A DNA stretch of 64,000 nucleotides from CAVVAL01 sp963742725 (GCA_963742725.1 CAVUMX010000001.1:2356001-2420000), one strand, 5' to 3'; counted from the stretch's first letter, positions 1 to 8,398 are shown. A program made the numbers and translations. Notes: generated from the sequence alone by a model not told the origin.

Positions 1-1
1 C

Positions 2-1525
2 GCCTCGATCGTCCGGCTCGGGTTGGGCGAGGGCGCCGCGTGGGAGGTCCTGAGCGCGCCCGACACCCTGAGCACGCTGTGGTTCACGGTGTGGCAGGCG
101 GCGGCGTCGACCGTCCTGACGGTCGCCGTCGCCCTGCCAGGCGCCTACGTCTTCGCCCGGTTCGACTTCCCCGGCAAGTCGGTGCTGCGCGCCGCGATCA
201 CCGTGCCGTTCGTACTGCCCACGGTCGTGGTCGGCGCCGCGTTCCTCGGCCTGTTCGAGGTGGCGGGCCTGGCGCTGGACCGCACCGTCTGGGCGATCCT
301 CGCCGCCCACGTGTTCTTCAACTACGCGGTCGTCGTACGGACGGTCGGCGGCCTCTGGTCACACCTGGACCCGCGCCAGGAGGAGGCCGCCCAGGTGCTC
401 GGCGCCAGCCGCTGGCGCGCGTGGCTGGCCGTGACGCTGCCCGCGCTCGCACCGGCCGTCGGCGCCGCCGCGCTGATGGTCTTCCTGTTCACGTTCACGT
501 CGTTCGGCATCGTCCAGATCCTGGGCGGTCCCGGCTTCGCGACGCTCGAGGTCGAGATCTACCGGCAGACCGCGCAGCTCCTCGACCTACCGGTGGCGGC
601 GATCCTGTCGCTCCTGCAGTTCACGGTCGTGAGCGTGCTGCTCGGGTTCCACGCCTGGACGCTGCGGCGGCGCGAATCCACGTTGCGGCTGGTCAGTGCC
701 GTCCACGCGGCGCGGCGGCCGATCGGGGCGGCGCAGTGGACGTTTCTCGGCGCCAACCTGCTCGTGATGGCGCTGCTGCTCGGCGGTCCGCTCGTCGTCC
801 TGGCCGAACGGTCGTTCGCCACCGCCGACGGGTACGCGCTCACGTTCTACCGCGAGCTGGGCCGCAACGACACCGGCAGTACGCTGTTCGTCCCGCCGTG
901 GGAGGCCGTGGGCAACTCGCTGGCGTTCGGGGCGGTGGCGACCGTGATCGCCCTGGTGGTCGGTGGGCTGGCGGCCGCGGCGATGACCCGCCGGGCGGGC
1001 CGGTTGGTACGCGGCTTCGACGCCCTGCTGATGCTGCCGCTCGGCACGTCGGCCGTGACGGTCGGATTCGGGTTCCTGGTCGCGCTGGACGAACCGCCGC
1101 TCGACCTACGCCAGTCCGTCCTGCTGGTCCCGCTGGCGCAGGCGCTGGTGGCCGTGCCGTTCGTGGTCCGGACGATCCTGCCTGTCCTGCGGGCCGTCGA
1201 CGAGCGGCTCCGCGAGGCGGCGGCGGTACTCGGGGCTTCGCCGCTGCGGGCGTGGCGCGAGGTCGACCTGCCGATCGTCTGGCGGGCGCTGCTGGTGGCC
1301 GCCGGCTTCGCGTTCGCGGTCTCGTTGGGCGAGTTCGGCGCGACGGTGTTCATCGCCCGTCCGGACACCCCGACCGTCCCCATCGCGATCTTCCGCTTCC
1401 TCGCCCGGCCGGGCGAACTCAACTACGGGCAGGCGATGGCGCTGAGCACGATTCTCATGGTCCTGTGCGCCGGCTCGCTGCTGGCGCTGGAACGGCTGCG
1501 CATCGACCGGTCGGGGGAGTTCTGA
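2..1525 (+). CDS. ABC transporter permease, two fused modules (5' end outside window)
   Basis: This is the inner-membrane channel of an ABC importer. Two homologous binding-protein-dependent permease halves lie in one chain. Each carries an EAA loop that docks on the ATPase: EEAAQVLGASRWRAW near residue 120 and REAAAVLGASPLRAW near residue 400. About twelve hydrophobic segments are visible. The reading frame is open to the window edge upstream of the TTG at 23, so the true start is probably outside. The stop overlaps the ATPase start as TGATG, so the two are co-translated. Fused permeases of this kind belong to the thiamine/iron(III) uptake group, and the C-terminal half looks ThiP-like. The substrate cannot be decided without the binding-protein gene, which must lie upstream. 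Confidence 0.85.
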   Translation, partial: ASIVRLGLGEGAAWEVLSAPDTLSTLWFTVWQAAASTVLTVAVALPGAYVFARFDFPGKSVLRAAITVPFVLPTVVVGAAFLGLFEVAGLALDRTVWAILAAHVFFNYAVVVRTVGGLWSHLDPRQEEAAQVLGASRWRAWLAVTLPALAPAVGAAALMVFLFTFTSFGIVQILGGPGFATLEVEIYRQTAQLLDLPVAAILSLLQFTVVSVLLGFHAWTLRRRESTLRLVSAVHAARRPIGAAQWTFLGANLLVMALLLGGPLVVLAERSFATADGYALTFYRELGRNDTGSTLFVPPWEAVGNSLAFGAVATVIALVVGGLAAAAMTRRAGRLVRGFDALLMLPLGTSAVTVGFGFLVALDEPPLDLRQSVLLVPLAQALVAVPFVVRTILPVLRAVDERLREAAAVLGASPLRAWREVDLPIVWRALLVAAGFAFAVSLGEFGATVFIARPDTPTVPIAIFRFLARPGELNYGQAMALSTILMVLCAGSLLALERLRIDRSGEF

Positions 1526-2523
1526 TGCTGACGCTGGACGGGGTGGGGGTGCGGTTCGGGGCACATGTGGCGCTGGAACGCATCGCACTGGAGGTGGCAC
1601 CGCACGAGATCGTCACCATCCTCGGGCCCAGCGGGAGCGGCAAGAGCACGCTGCTGCGGGTCGTGGCCGGGCTCCAGCCGAGCGAAGGACGGGTGATCCT
1701 CGACGGCGTGGACGTGTCCGGGGTACCGCCGCACAAGCGCGGGGTCGGGCTCATGTTCCAGGACCACGCGCTGTTCCCGCAGCGCGACGTGGCCGGGAAC
1801 GTAGCGTTCGGACTCCGGATGGCCCGCCGGCACGACCCCGCACGCGTCGCCGAGATGTTGGAGCTGGTCGGGCTGCCCGGGGCTGGCGCGCGGACGGTGG
1901 CGACGCTGTCGGGTGGCGAGCAGCAGCGGGTGGCGTTGGCTCGCGCGCTGGCGCCGTCGCCGCGCGTCCTCATGCTGGACGAGCCCCTGGGCCAACTCGA
2001 CCGGACGCTCCGGGAACGGCTCGTCGTCGAACTGCGGCAGCTGTTCGTCCGGCTGGGGACGACCGTGCTCGCCGTGACCCACGACCAGGGGGAGGCGTTC
2101 GCCCTGTCGGACCGCGTCGTCGTCATGGACGCCGGCCGGATCGCCCAGGTCGGGACGCCGCAGGACGTGTGGAGCCGGCCCGGGACGGCGTTCGTCGCGC
2201 GATTCCTCGGGTTCCGGAACGTCGTGCCGGCGGTGGTGCGTTCCGGGGTGGCGGACACCCCATGGGGCCCGATCGGAGTGCCGGCCGGGCTGCCGCAAGG
2301 ACAGTGCGAGATTCTCGTCCGCCCCAATGGTGTTCGGTTTGACGGGGACCTCGACGCGGTGGTCGCGGCACGGACCTTCCGCGGCGACCACGTGGCGTTG
2401 CTCCTGGAACCGTCGCGGGGGCCGGTGCTGGAGGCGTCGTGCCGGCTGCAGTCCTCGCCGGTTCCAGGTGAGACGGTCCGGGTCGGGTTCGACCCGGACG
2501 AGATCGTGCGGCTAGACGAGTAG
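1525..2523 (+). CDS. ABC transporter ATPase with C-terminal TOBE-like domain
   Basis: This subunit energises the permease encoded just upstream. It has a Walker A GPSGSGKST (residues 34-42), a Q-loop in MFQDH, the signature LSGGEQQR, a Walker B VLMLDEP and a switch histidine in TVLAVTHD. After about residue 230 follows a roughly 100-residue tail of the TOBE type found in thiamine, iron(III), spermidine and sugar importer ATPases. The ATG shares one base with the permease stop. The gene ends 12 bases inside the opposing zinc-finger gene, so the two are convergent. The 332-residue length is normal for the CUT1/POTRA-like ATPase group. Confidence 0.9.
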   Translation: MLTLDGVGVRFGAHVALERIALEVAPHEIVTILGPSGSGKSTLLRVVAGLQPSEGRVILDGVDVSGVPPHKRGVGLMFQDHALFPQRDVAGNVAFGLRMARRHDPARVAEMLELVGLPGAGARTVATLSGGEQQRVALARALAPSPRVLMLDEPLGQLDRTLRERLVVELRQLFVRLGTTVLAVTHDQGEAFALSDRVVVMDAGRIAQVGTPQDVWSRPGTAFVARFLGFRNVVPAVVRSGVADTPWGPIGVPAGLPQGQCEILVRPNGVRFDGDLDAVVAARTFRGDHVALLLEPSRGPVLEASCRLQSSPVPGETVRVGFDPDEIVRLDE

Positions 2524-2769
2524 CTCGTGCACGAAGCACCAGCGCCACTTCTCGCCGGGCTCGGCGGATCGCATGACGGGGTGGCTGGTGGCGTGGAAGT
2601 GCGCGCTGGCGTGGCGGGCCGGCGAGGAGTCGCAGCAGCCGACGTGACCGCACGTCAGGCAGGTCCGGAGGTGGACCCACCGGCCGCCGTCGGCCAGGCA
2701 CTCTTCGCAGCCGTCCGGGGTGCGCGGCGGGGTGTCGACGGCCTCTTCGAGGTGGCTACAGAGGTACAT
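2512..2769 (-). CDS. UBP-type zinc-finger protein, 85 aa
   Basis: The protein is a single zf-UBP domain. Zinc ligands appear as CSH near the start, CEEC, CLTCGHVGCCDSS, HASAHFHATSH and a final CFVH. In eukaryotes this fold binds the C-terminus of free ubiquitin. Bacterial stand-alone copies have no settled role. I chose the ATG at 2769 because AGGAG lies seven to eight bases upstream and the family begins MYLCSHLE-like; a longer frame to 2835 has no support. It diverges from the Na+/H+ antiporter gene across 64 bases, so the two probably share a control region. Confidence 0.85.
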   Translation of the reverse strand: MYLCSHLEEAVDTPPRTPDGCEECLADGGRWVHLRTCLTCGHVGCCDSSPARHASAHFHATSHPVMRSAEPGEKWRWCFVHELLV

Positions 2770-2833
2770 GCGGTGGGCTCCTGTCAGCTGCGTCACCGCT
2801 GATTCTGCCCGGTGTGGTGAGAGGCTGCTGGTC

Positions 2834-4429
2834 ATGGAACACCACCTGGGTCTCGGACTGGCGGCGTTCGGCCTGCTCGTGGGCGCGACGACCGTCGCCG
2901 GGCTGGCGCGGTGGGTGCGGGTGTCGGCGCCGGTGCTGCTGGTCGTCGTCGGACTGGCGGTGTCGTTCGTCCCCGGGGTACCGGACTACACGCTGAATCC
3001 GGACGTCGTCCTGCTGCTGTTCCTGCCGCCGCTGCTGTACTCGGCGGCGCTGGAGAGCTCGTACATCGGGTTCCGGGCGAACCTGCGGCCGATCGGCTTC
3101 CTGTCGGTGGGCCTGGTGCTGGCGACGACCGTGGTGGTCGGCCTGGTCGTACACGCGGTGGTGCCGGGGATCCCGCTGGCCGCCGCGTTCGCGCTGGGGG
3201 CGATCGTGGCTCCGCCGGACGCCGTGGCCGCCGCCGCTGTGGGCCGCGAGGTCGGGCTGCCGCGACGGGTGCTGACGATCCTCGGCGGCGAGAGCCTGGT
3301 GAACGACGCGACGGCCCTGACGGCGCTGCGGGTCGCCATCGCCGCTGCCGTGGGCGGCGGGATCTCGCTGCTGGAAGGCGTCGGCATGTTCGCGCTGGCG
3401 GCCGGGGGCGGCGTGGCGGTCGGGCTGGTGCTCGGGCCGCTGCTGCACCGGCTGCGGAAGCGGATGACCGAACCGGTGCTGGAGAACACGCTCAGCCTCG
3501 TGACGCCGTTCGGGGTGTACCTGGCCGCGGAGGCGCTGCACGCGTCCGGCGTGCTGGCGGTCGTCGTGGTGGGGCTCTACCTGGGTCATCACGAGGCGCG
3601 CACCTCGTACGCCGCGCGGCTCCAGGCGCGGGCGCTGTGGCGGATGATCGACTTCCTGCTGGAGTCGGTCGTGTTCGCGCTGATCGGGCTCCAGCTGCCG
3701 GCCGTGGTGGGCGCGGTTCCTGCTTCTTCTCGGGTCGATTTCGCCGGATATGCCCTGCTGGTCGTTGTCGTGGTCGTCGTGGTGCGGATCGCGTGGGTGT
3801 TCCCGTTCACGTACCTGCCGCGCTGGCTGTCGCGGCGCGTCCGCGAGCGGGATCCGTCGCCGCCGTGGCAGCTCCCGGCGGTGATCTCGTGGGCCGGAAT
3901 GCGGGGCGTGGTGTCGCTGGCGGCCGCGTTCGCCCTGGCACCGGACTTCCCGGCCCGCTCGGAGATCCTGTTCCTGACGTTCGCCGTGGTGCTGGGCACC
4001 CTGGTGGCGCAGGGGTTCACGCTGCCCTGGGTGATCCGGCGGCTCGGCATCAAGACGGACGAGACCTACCGCGACAACCTCGCCGAAGCCAACGCCCAGC
4101 ACCGGGCCATCAACGCGGCGATCGACCGGCTGGACCAGCTCGTCGCTGAATCGGACCCGCCTCCCGGCGATGTCGTCGAGCGGCTGCGGGCCATGGCCGA
4201 ACACCGGCGTAACGGGGCGTGGGAACGGCTCGGCGGCGGGGTCGGGCCGGGATCGTCGGAGACCCCGTCGGCGGCGTTCCGTCGGCTGCGGATGGAGATG
4301 GTGGCCGCCGAACGGAAAGCTTTCCTGGAAATGCGCGACCACGGACTGCTGGACGACGAAGTGATGAGACAGGTCACGTACGAGCTGGACCTGGAAGAGG
4401 CCATGCTCGACTGGCGCTCCGCCCGCTAG
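2834..4429 (+). CDS. Na+/H+ antiporter, CPA1 family
   Basis: This membrane protein should exchange Na+ (or K+) for protons for pH and salt homeostasis. About twelve transmembrane segments span residues 1-435. The ion-binding region is recognisable in FLPPLLYSAALE (near residue 60), in PPDAVAAAAV and in GGESLVNDATAL (near residue 155). A charged cytoplasmic tail of about 95 residues follows, as in bacterial CPA1 exchangers. The ATG at 2834 begins just before the first hydrophobic helix; the extra upstream frame would overlap the divergent zinc-finger promoter. Length is 531 residues. The zinc-finger protein may be an accessory factor, but that is an inference from position only. Confidence 0.9.
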   Translation: MEHHLGLGLAAFGLLVGATTVAGLARWVRVSAPVLLVVVGLAVSFVPGVPDYTLNPDVVLLLFLPPLLYSAALESSYIGFRANLRPIGFLSVGLVLATTVVVGLVVHAVVPGIPLAAAFALGAIVAPPDAVAAAAVGREVGLPRRVLTILGGESLVNDATALTALRVAIAAAVGGGISLLEGVGMFALAAGGGVAVGLVLGPLLHRLRKRMTEPVLENTLSLVTPFGVYLAAEALHASGVLAVVVVGLYLGHHEARTSYAARLQARALWRMIDFLLESVVFALIGLQLPAVVGAVPASSRVDFAGYALLVVVVVVVVRIAWVFPFTYLPRWLSRRVRERDPSPPWQLPAVISWAGMRGVVSLAAAFALAPDFPARSEILFLTFAVVLGTLVAQGFTLPWVIRRLGIKTDETYRDNLAEANAQHRAINAAIDRLDQLVAESDPPPGDVVERLRAMAEHRRNGAWERLGGGVGPGSSETPSAAFRRLRMEMVAAERKAFLEMRDHGLLDDEVMRQVTYELDLEEAMLDWRSAR

Positions 4430-4436
4430 CTGTTCC

Positions 4437-4534
4437 CCGCCGCGCCGCCGCGCCCGCCGCCCGCCGCCCGCTGGCGCGCCGGCCGCGCGCCCTGCGCCCG
4501 CCGCGCCGGCGGCGCGCCCGCCGCCCGCCTGCCC
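4437..4534. repeat. Almost pure G/C low-complexity tract (C-rich on + strand)
   Basis: About 98 bases are composed of CCG/CGC runs with only three A/T bases. It lies directly 5' of copy 1 of the 70-nt repeat. A similar tract lies directly 3' of copy 2. No coding frame is plausible. Confidence 0.7.
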
Positions 4535-4604
4535 GAACCGGACTGTTCGGGATCCCGTGCTGCAACCGGGCGCGGGATACCCCGATAACCCCGACAGTTG
4601 GGCG
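4535..4604 (+). repeat. 70-nt dispersed structured repeat, copy 1
   Basis: These 70 bases match 24659-24728 at 67 of 70 positions without gaps. The element can fold. ACTGT-t-CGGG at 4542-4551 pairs with CCCGACAGT at 4590-4598 with one bulged T, and ATCCCG at 4552-4557 pairs with CGGGAT at 4573-4578. It lies between the antiporter stop and the convergent EcsC gene end. A termination role is possible, but conservation outside the stems argues for a mobile or RNA element. Confidence 0.8.
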
Positions 4605-4622
4605 GCGCAGCAACGGGAGGAG

Positions 4623-5387
4623 CTAGACCTTTGGCGGGAGCGGGAGGTCGGGGTAGCCCATGAGGGTGTTGCGGCGCTGGGCGTAGTAGTTGATGGCCTT
4701 GTCAGCCAGTTCGCCGGATGACCGGGAGTTGGCCCACGCCCCCAGCGGCACCGCCGCGATGGGTATGAGCTTGAGCACTCCGCGCTTGGCGAGCTTCATG
4801 CCGACCATCTTGGCGAGGACGGTCGCGAGTTGGAGCAGCGAACCGTCGGCGCCCCGATAACGGCTGCTGTGTTGCAGCAGTTCGGACGGGGCGGCCTTCC
4901 GCGCGGCGACGTCCAGTGCCGTCTGCGCGGCGCCGAGCACCTTGTGGACGTTCGTCAGCATGAGGAGTTCGGCGGCGCGCTCACGGTCGGTGGGGTCGGC
5001 GCCGAAGATCGTGGCGAGGTAGATGACCATCCGGGCCTGGTTCCAGGCGAGGACGCCGAAGTCCACGACCGCGCCCACTCCGCCTGCCACGCCTGCGACG
5101 GCGCCCGAGACGGTGCTTAAACGGACGAACCGCTTCCTGGTGACTGCCGCCAGGTGCCAGTCGGCGACGTACGGATACTCGCGGTGGAAATCCGCCACCC
5201 ACTTCTGCGCCTCGGGGCCGAACTGATCGACGGCCGCCAACGCCAGGTACTCGGGCGCGTGGAGCGGATCGGCGCGCATGTGCGCGAACAGTCCCTCGGG
5301 GAGGAGCTGCGGCTTGTCTTCCGGGCCGAGATGGGTCGCGACGAACTCTTCGGCCGGGTCATCGGGTGCGGGTGGCGTGGTCATCAC
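4623..5387 (-). CDS. EcsC family protein
   Basis: The protein is an EcsC-domain protein of 254 residues, named after the third gene of the Bacillus ecsABC locus; its biochemical role is unknown. A glycine/alanine/valine-rich hydrophobic hairpin at about residues 92-125 (SGAVAGVAGGVGAVVDFG) probably inserts into or lies on the membrane. The C-terminal half contains the helix KLAKRGVLKLIPIAAVPLGAWANS typical of the family. The frame opens GTG-ATG at 5387/5384 with no clear ribosome site, so either codon may be used. It is monocistronic and faces the antiporter gene. Confidence 0.8.
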   Translation of the reverse strand: MMTTPPAPDDPAEEFVATHLGPEDKPQLLPEGLFAHMRADPLHAPEYLALAAVDQFGPEAQKWVADFHREYPYVADWHLAAVTRKRFVRLSTVSGAVAGVAGGVGAVVDFGVLAWNQARMVIYLATIFGADPTDRERAAELLMLTNVHKVLGAAQTALDVAARKAAPSELLQHSSRYRGADGSLLQLATVLAKMVGMKLAKRGVLKLIPIAAVPLGAWANSRSSGELADKAINYYAQRRNTLMGYPDLPLPPKV

Positions 5388-5484
5388 GTTCGAGCGTACG
5401 TGCCGGGCGCACGCCCGGGACCCGAACGCGCGGTTACCCGGTTCGGACGCCGAACATGCAGGTCGGGCCGCAACAGGGGAACCG

Positions 5485-5516
5485 TTTTGCTCGGCAGCCG
5501 GGGCGCCCTGTACCCT
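5485..5516 (+). promoter_or_regulatory. Possible promoter of tRNA-Ser(GCT)/tRNA-Arg
   Basis: TTTTGC at 5485-5490 and TACCCT at 5511-5516 are 20 bases apart. The same arrangement, TTTCGC, 20 bases, then GTACCCTCGTC, precedes the other tRNA-Ser gene at 44894. Conservation of GTACCCTCGTC supports a real -10 region; the -35 assignment is weak. Confidence 0.35.
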
Positions 5517-5543
5517 CGTCTCCGGCGGCTCGTGAGGGCCCCG

Positions 5544-5633
5544 GGAGGCTTCGCCTAGTCTGGTCTATGGCGCCGCACTGCTAATGCGGTTTGGGGTTAC
5601 CCCCCATCCCGGGTTCAAATCCCGGAGCCTCCG
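5544..5633 (+). tRNA. tRNA-Ser (anticodon GCT)
   Basis: The acceptor stem GGAGGCT/AGCCTCC closes the cloverleaf. The anticodon stem CCGCA/TGCGG encloses a loop with GCT at 5580-5582. A long variable arm, expected for a class II serine tRNA, precedes the T arm CCGGG-TTCAAAT-CCCGG. CCA is not encoded. It decodes AGC and AGU. Confidence 0.95.
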
Positions 5634-5654
5634 CTGGGTAAACTGAACACGCTT

Positions 5655-5727
5655 GCGCTCGTAGCTCAACGGATAGAGCACTTGACTACGGATCAAGAGG
5701 TTGCAGGTTCGAGTCCTGCCGAGCGCG
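5655..5727 (+). tRNA. tRNA-Arg (anticodon ACG)
   Basis: The acceptor stem is GCGCTCG/CGAGCGC. The anticodon stem CTTGA/TCAAG encloses CTACGGA with anticodon ACG. The A34 is the base converted to inosine by TadA, whose gene is at 44422. The gene starts 21 bases after tRNA-Ser, so the two are probably one transcript. CCA is not encoded. Confidence 0.95.
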
Positions 5728-5745
5728 CGTCTGGTTGAGACAGGT

Positions 5746-5780
5746 CAGAGGCCCCGCCGCCGTATGGCGCGGGGCCTCTG
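5746..5780 (+). terminator. Hairpin terminator after the tRNA pair
   Basis: A perfect 12-bp stem, CAGAGGCCCCGC at 5746-5757 with GCGGGGCCTCTG at 5769-5780, has an 11-base loop. It begins 19 bases after tRNA-Arg. There is no U tract, as is common for GC-rich actinomycete terminators. Confidence 0.75.
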
Positions 5781-6140
5781 CTCTGTCCTCAATCGCTACG
5801 GGCTGACCCATCCCGAACTGAAGCCGTTGCGGGATGTCGCCTGGTACCGGCGAATGGTCGAACCCGACGGGACGTTGCCTCGGCCACAGCCGCTGGCTGA
5901 GCCGTTGTCGATGATCTGACGGCCCTCGTGTCGCATGCCGCCAACCGGGCGTCGGGCCGCACCGCGTACTCGGCCTGCTCAACGAGACCGCATACTCGGG
6001 GGGCGTCCGCGCTGGCTCCGACGACACCTGGGCGCAGACCTGCGCGCGCCGGCGCTTCGCGAGGAGGTAGTCCGTACGCAGCGGACCATAGAGGGAAAGA
6101 GGAGTACTCACTCCTTTCCACTTTCAACGTATAGCGCACC
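5781..6140. other. Gene-poor stretch with a possible coding relic and a leader hairpin
   Basis: No convincing intact gene is seen. A short + frame ending at 5919 reads RYGLTHPELKPLRDVAWYRR and could be the tail of a degraded protein, but no start or upstream domain exists. Near the right end, GGAAA-ga-GGAGT at 6094-6105 pairs with ACTCCTTTCC at 6110-6119 around a 4-base loop. This hairpin lies just before the rifamycin-associated element and may be part of the helR promoter or leader. Confidence 0.4.
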
Positions 6141-6162
6141 GGGGGACTTGCGGCAAGACCCG
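6141..6162 (+). promoter_or_regulatory. Rifamycin-associated element (RAE) upstream of helR
   Basis: The palindrome CTTGC-G-GCAAG at 6147-6157 is flanked by G runs on the left and ACCC on the right. This closely matches the actinomycete RAE consensus, GGGG-CTTGCGGCAAG-GCCC, known from promoters of rifamycin-resistance genes. It starts 96 bases before the helR start codon. The match to the core inverted repeat is exact. Confidence 0.85.
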
Positions 6163-6236
6163 GGTCGTGCCGCAGAATCGCTGGCCGAAGCCCAGGACCT
6201 ACCGAAAGTGGGAGGCGCAAGATCGGAGCCAATGGC

Positions 6237-8393
6237 GTGAAGCCCCTGACTACCAGCGCGTTTGACCTTCCCGACCACCTGGCCCCGAAGGCCGACCCGA
6301 CGCTGATCTCCGGCGACGAGAAGCACTTCGCGGCCATCGCGGAGAGCCTCGAGCAGTCGATCGCCGACCTGTCCGACCGCCTCGACACCGAACTCAAGGC
6401 GCCCGGCGGCATCGGCCAGGAGGCGATGGACCGGGACCTGCAGGTCCACCGGCTGACCGCTCGCCTGCGCGCGCTGCGTCGCTTCGGCCTTGACCTGTGC
6501 CTCGGCCACATGGTCAGCGCGGACAACCCCGAGCCCGTGTACATCGGACGCCTTGGCCTGACGGACAGCGCGGGCCGCCGGCTGCTGCTCGACTGGCGCT
6601 CTCCCGCTGCTGAGCCGTTCTTCGGCGCGACCCACGCCAACCCGATGGGTCTGGCGAACCGCCGCAGGTATCGCTGGACCCGCGGCCGGATCAGCGACTA
6701 CTGGGACGAGGTGTTCACCCCGGACGGGTTCGAGGGCCACGCCGCCGCGCTCGATGACCAGTCCGCCTTCATCGCCAGCCTGGGCAGCAACCGGTCGGCC
6801 CGGATGCGCGACGTGCTGGGCACCATCCAGGCCGACCAGGACGCCATCATCCGCGCGGGATCCCGCGGTGCACTCGTCGTCGACGGCGGCCCCGGTACGG
6901 GGAAGACCGTCGTCGCGCTGCACCGCTCCGCCTACCTTCTCTACTCCGACCCGCACGTCGATCACCGTCGGGGCGGCGTGCTGTTCGTGGGTCCGCACCA
7001 GCCCTATCTGGCCTACGTCGCCGACGTCCTTCCCAGCCTCGGAGAGGAGGGCGTGCAGACCTGCACCCTGCGGAACCTCGTCGCGGAGGGAGCCGACGCG
7101 GCGATCGAGACCGACCCGGCTGTTGCCCTCCTGAAGTCATCCGCGGACCTGGTGAAGGCGATCGAGAAGGCCGTCACGTTCTACGAGGAGCTGCCCACCA
7201 ACGGGATGACGGTCACGACCCACTGGTCCGACATCTGGCTGAGCACCGACGATTGGGCCGAGGCGTTCGAAGCAGCAGAACCCGGCACGCCGCACAACGA
7301 TGCGCGCGAGCAGATCTGGGAGCAGCTGCTCACGATCCTGATGGACAAGCACGAGGGCGACGCCTCGGCCGACCTGCTCCGGAAGTCGCTGATGCAGAAC
7401 AGGGAGCTGCTCACGGCCTTCAACCGCGCGTGGCCGCTGCTCGAAGCCGCGGACCTCGTCGGAGACCTGTGGTCGGTGCCCGCCTACCTGCGGAAGTGCG
7501 CTCCGTGGCTCAGCCCAGCGGACGTCCGGAAACTGCAGCGCGGCAACGCCCAGGCCTGGACGGTGTCCGACCTGCCACTCCTGGACGCGGCCCGGCAGCG
7601 GCTCGGCGACCCCGGGGCATCGCTCCGTAAGCGTCGGCACGGCGTGGCTGTGGCCGCCGAACGGGAGCGCATGGTCAGGGTGGTGGAGGACTTCAGCGCG
7701 GCCGCCGACGACGAGTACGGCGTGGGCCTGGTGACGATGCTGCGCGGCGAGGACTTCAAGGACGCCCTGGTCGGCGAGGCCGGGCAGCCCAGCACGAACG
7801 TCGACGTGCTTGCCGGTCCGTTCGCGCACGTCGTGGTGGACGAGGCTCAGGAGCTGACCGACGCGGAGTGGCAGATGTTGCTGCTGCGCTGCCCGTCCAG
7901 GAGCTTCACGATCGTCGGGGACCGCGCGCAGGCCAGGCACGGGTTCACGGAGTCGTGGCAGGAACGGCTGAAGCGGATCGGGTTCGGCCGGATCGACCTG
8001 GCCTCGCTGAGCATCAACTACCGGACGCCGGAACAGATCATGGCGGAAGCCGAGCCGGTCATCCGGGCCGTGCTGCCGGACGCCAACGTGCCGACGTCCA
8101 TTCGCAGCAGCGACGTCCCGGTGGTGCGCGGATCTGCTTCGGAGCTGCGCTCGATCCTCGACACCTGGCTCGCCGCGCACACCGACGGGATCGCCTGCGT
8201 CATCGGCGACCCCACGTTCCAGGCGACGCGCCGCGTCCGGTCGCTGACCCCGGAGCTGTCGAAGGGGCTCGAGTTCGACCTGGTCGTCCTCGTCGACCCG
8301 GAGGCGTTCGGCGAGGGTATCGAAGGAGCGGTCGACCGCTATGTGGCAATGACCCGAGCGACGCAGCAACTCGTCATCCTCACGAGCCCCTGA
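6237..8393 (+). CDS. helR: RNA polymerase recycling/rescue ATPase HelR (HelD-like superfamily 1)
   Basis: HelR enters RNA polymerase, dislodges bound rifamycin and recycles stalled enzyme. The 718-residue chain opens with PLTTSAFDLPDHLAPKADP. A coiled-coil arm at about residues 27-90 is expected to probe the secondary channel. A UvrD-like ATPase core follows, with Walker A GGPGTGKT (217-224) and Walker B VVVDEAQEL (near 535). Late motifs include the SINYRT region and a C-terminal DRYVAMTRATQQL segment. The GTG at 6237 follows GGAG at about 6225; an ATG at 6232 is closed by an immediate stop. The RAE upstream predicts rifamycin induction. The gene is monocistronic and ends at a hairpin. Identification rests on whole-protein pattern plus the element. 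Confidence 0.88.
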   Translation: MKPLTTSAFDLPDHLAPKADPTLISGDEKHFAAIAESLEQSIADLSDRLDTELKAPGGIGQEAMDRDLQVHRLTARLRALRRFGLDLCLGHMVSADNPEPVYIGRLGLTDSAGRRLLLDWRSPAAEPFFGATHANPMGLANRRRYRWTRGRISDYWDEVFTPDGFEGHAAALDDQSAFIASLGSNRSARMRDVLGTIQADQDAIIRAGSRGALVVDGGPGTGKTVVALHRSAYLLYSDPHVDHRRGGVLFVGPHQPYLAYVADVLPSLGEEGVQTCTLRNLVAEGADAAIETDPAVALLKSSADLVKAIEKAVTFYEELPTNGMTVTTHWSDIWLSTDDWAEAFEAAEPGTPHNDAREQIWEQLLTILMDKHEGDASADLLRKSLMQNRELLTAFNRAWPLLEAADLVGDLWSVPAYLRKCAPWLSPADVRKLQRGNAQAWTVSDLPLLDAARQRLGDPGASLRKRRHGVAVAAERERMVRVVEDFSAAADDEYGVGLVTMLRGEDFKDALVGEAGQPSTNVDVLAGPFAHVVVDEAQELTDAEWQMLLLRCPSRSFTIVGDRAQARHGFTESWQERLKRIGFGRIDLASLSINYRTPEQIMAEAEPVIRAVLPDANVPTSIRSSDVPVVRGSASELRSILDTWLAAHTDGIACVIGDPTFQATRRVRSLTPELSKGLEFDLVVLVDPEAFGEGIEGAVDRYVAMTRATQQLVILTSP

Positions 8394-8398
8394 CATCG

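Noticed and set aside
5728..6140. Genomic island inserted at tRNA-Arg
   Set aside because: No integrase gene and no repeated tRNA 3' end were found in the window, and a normal terminator follows the tRNA.
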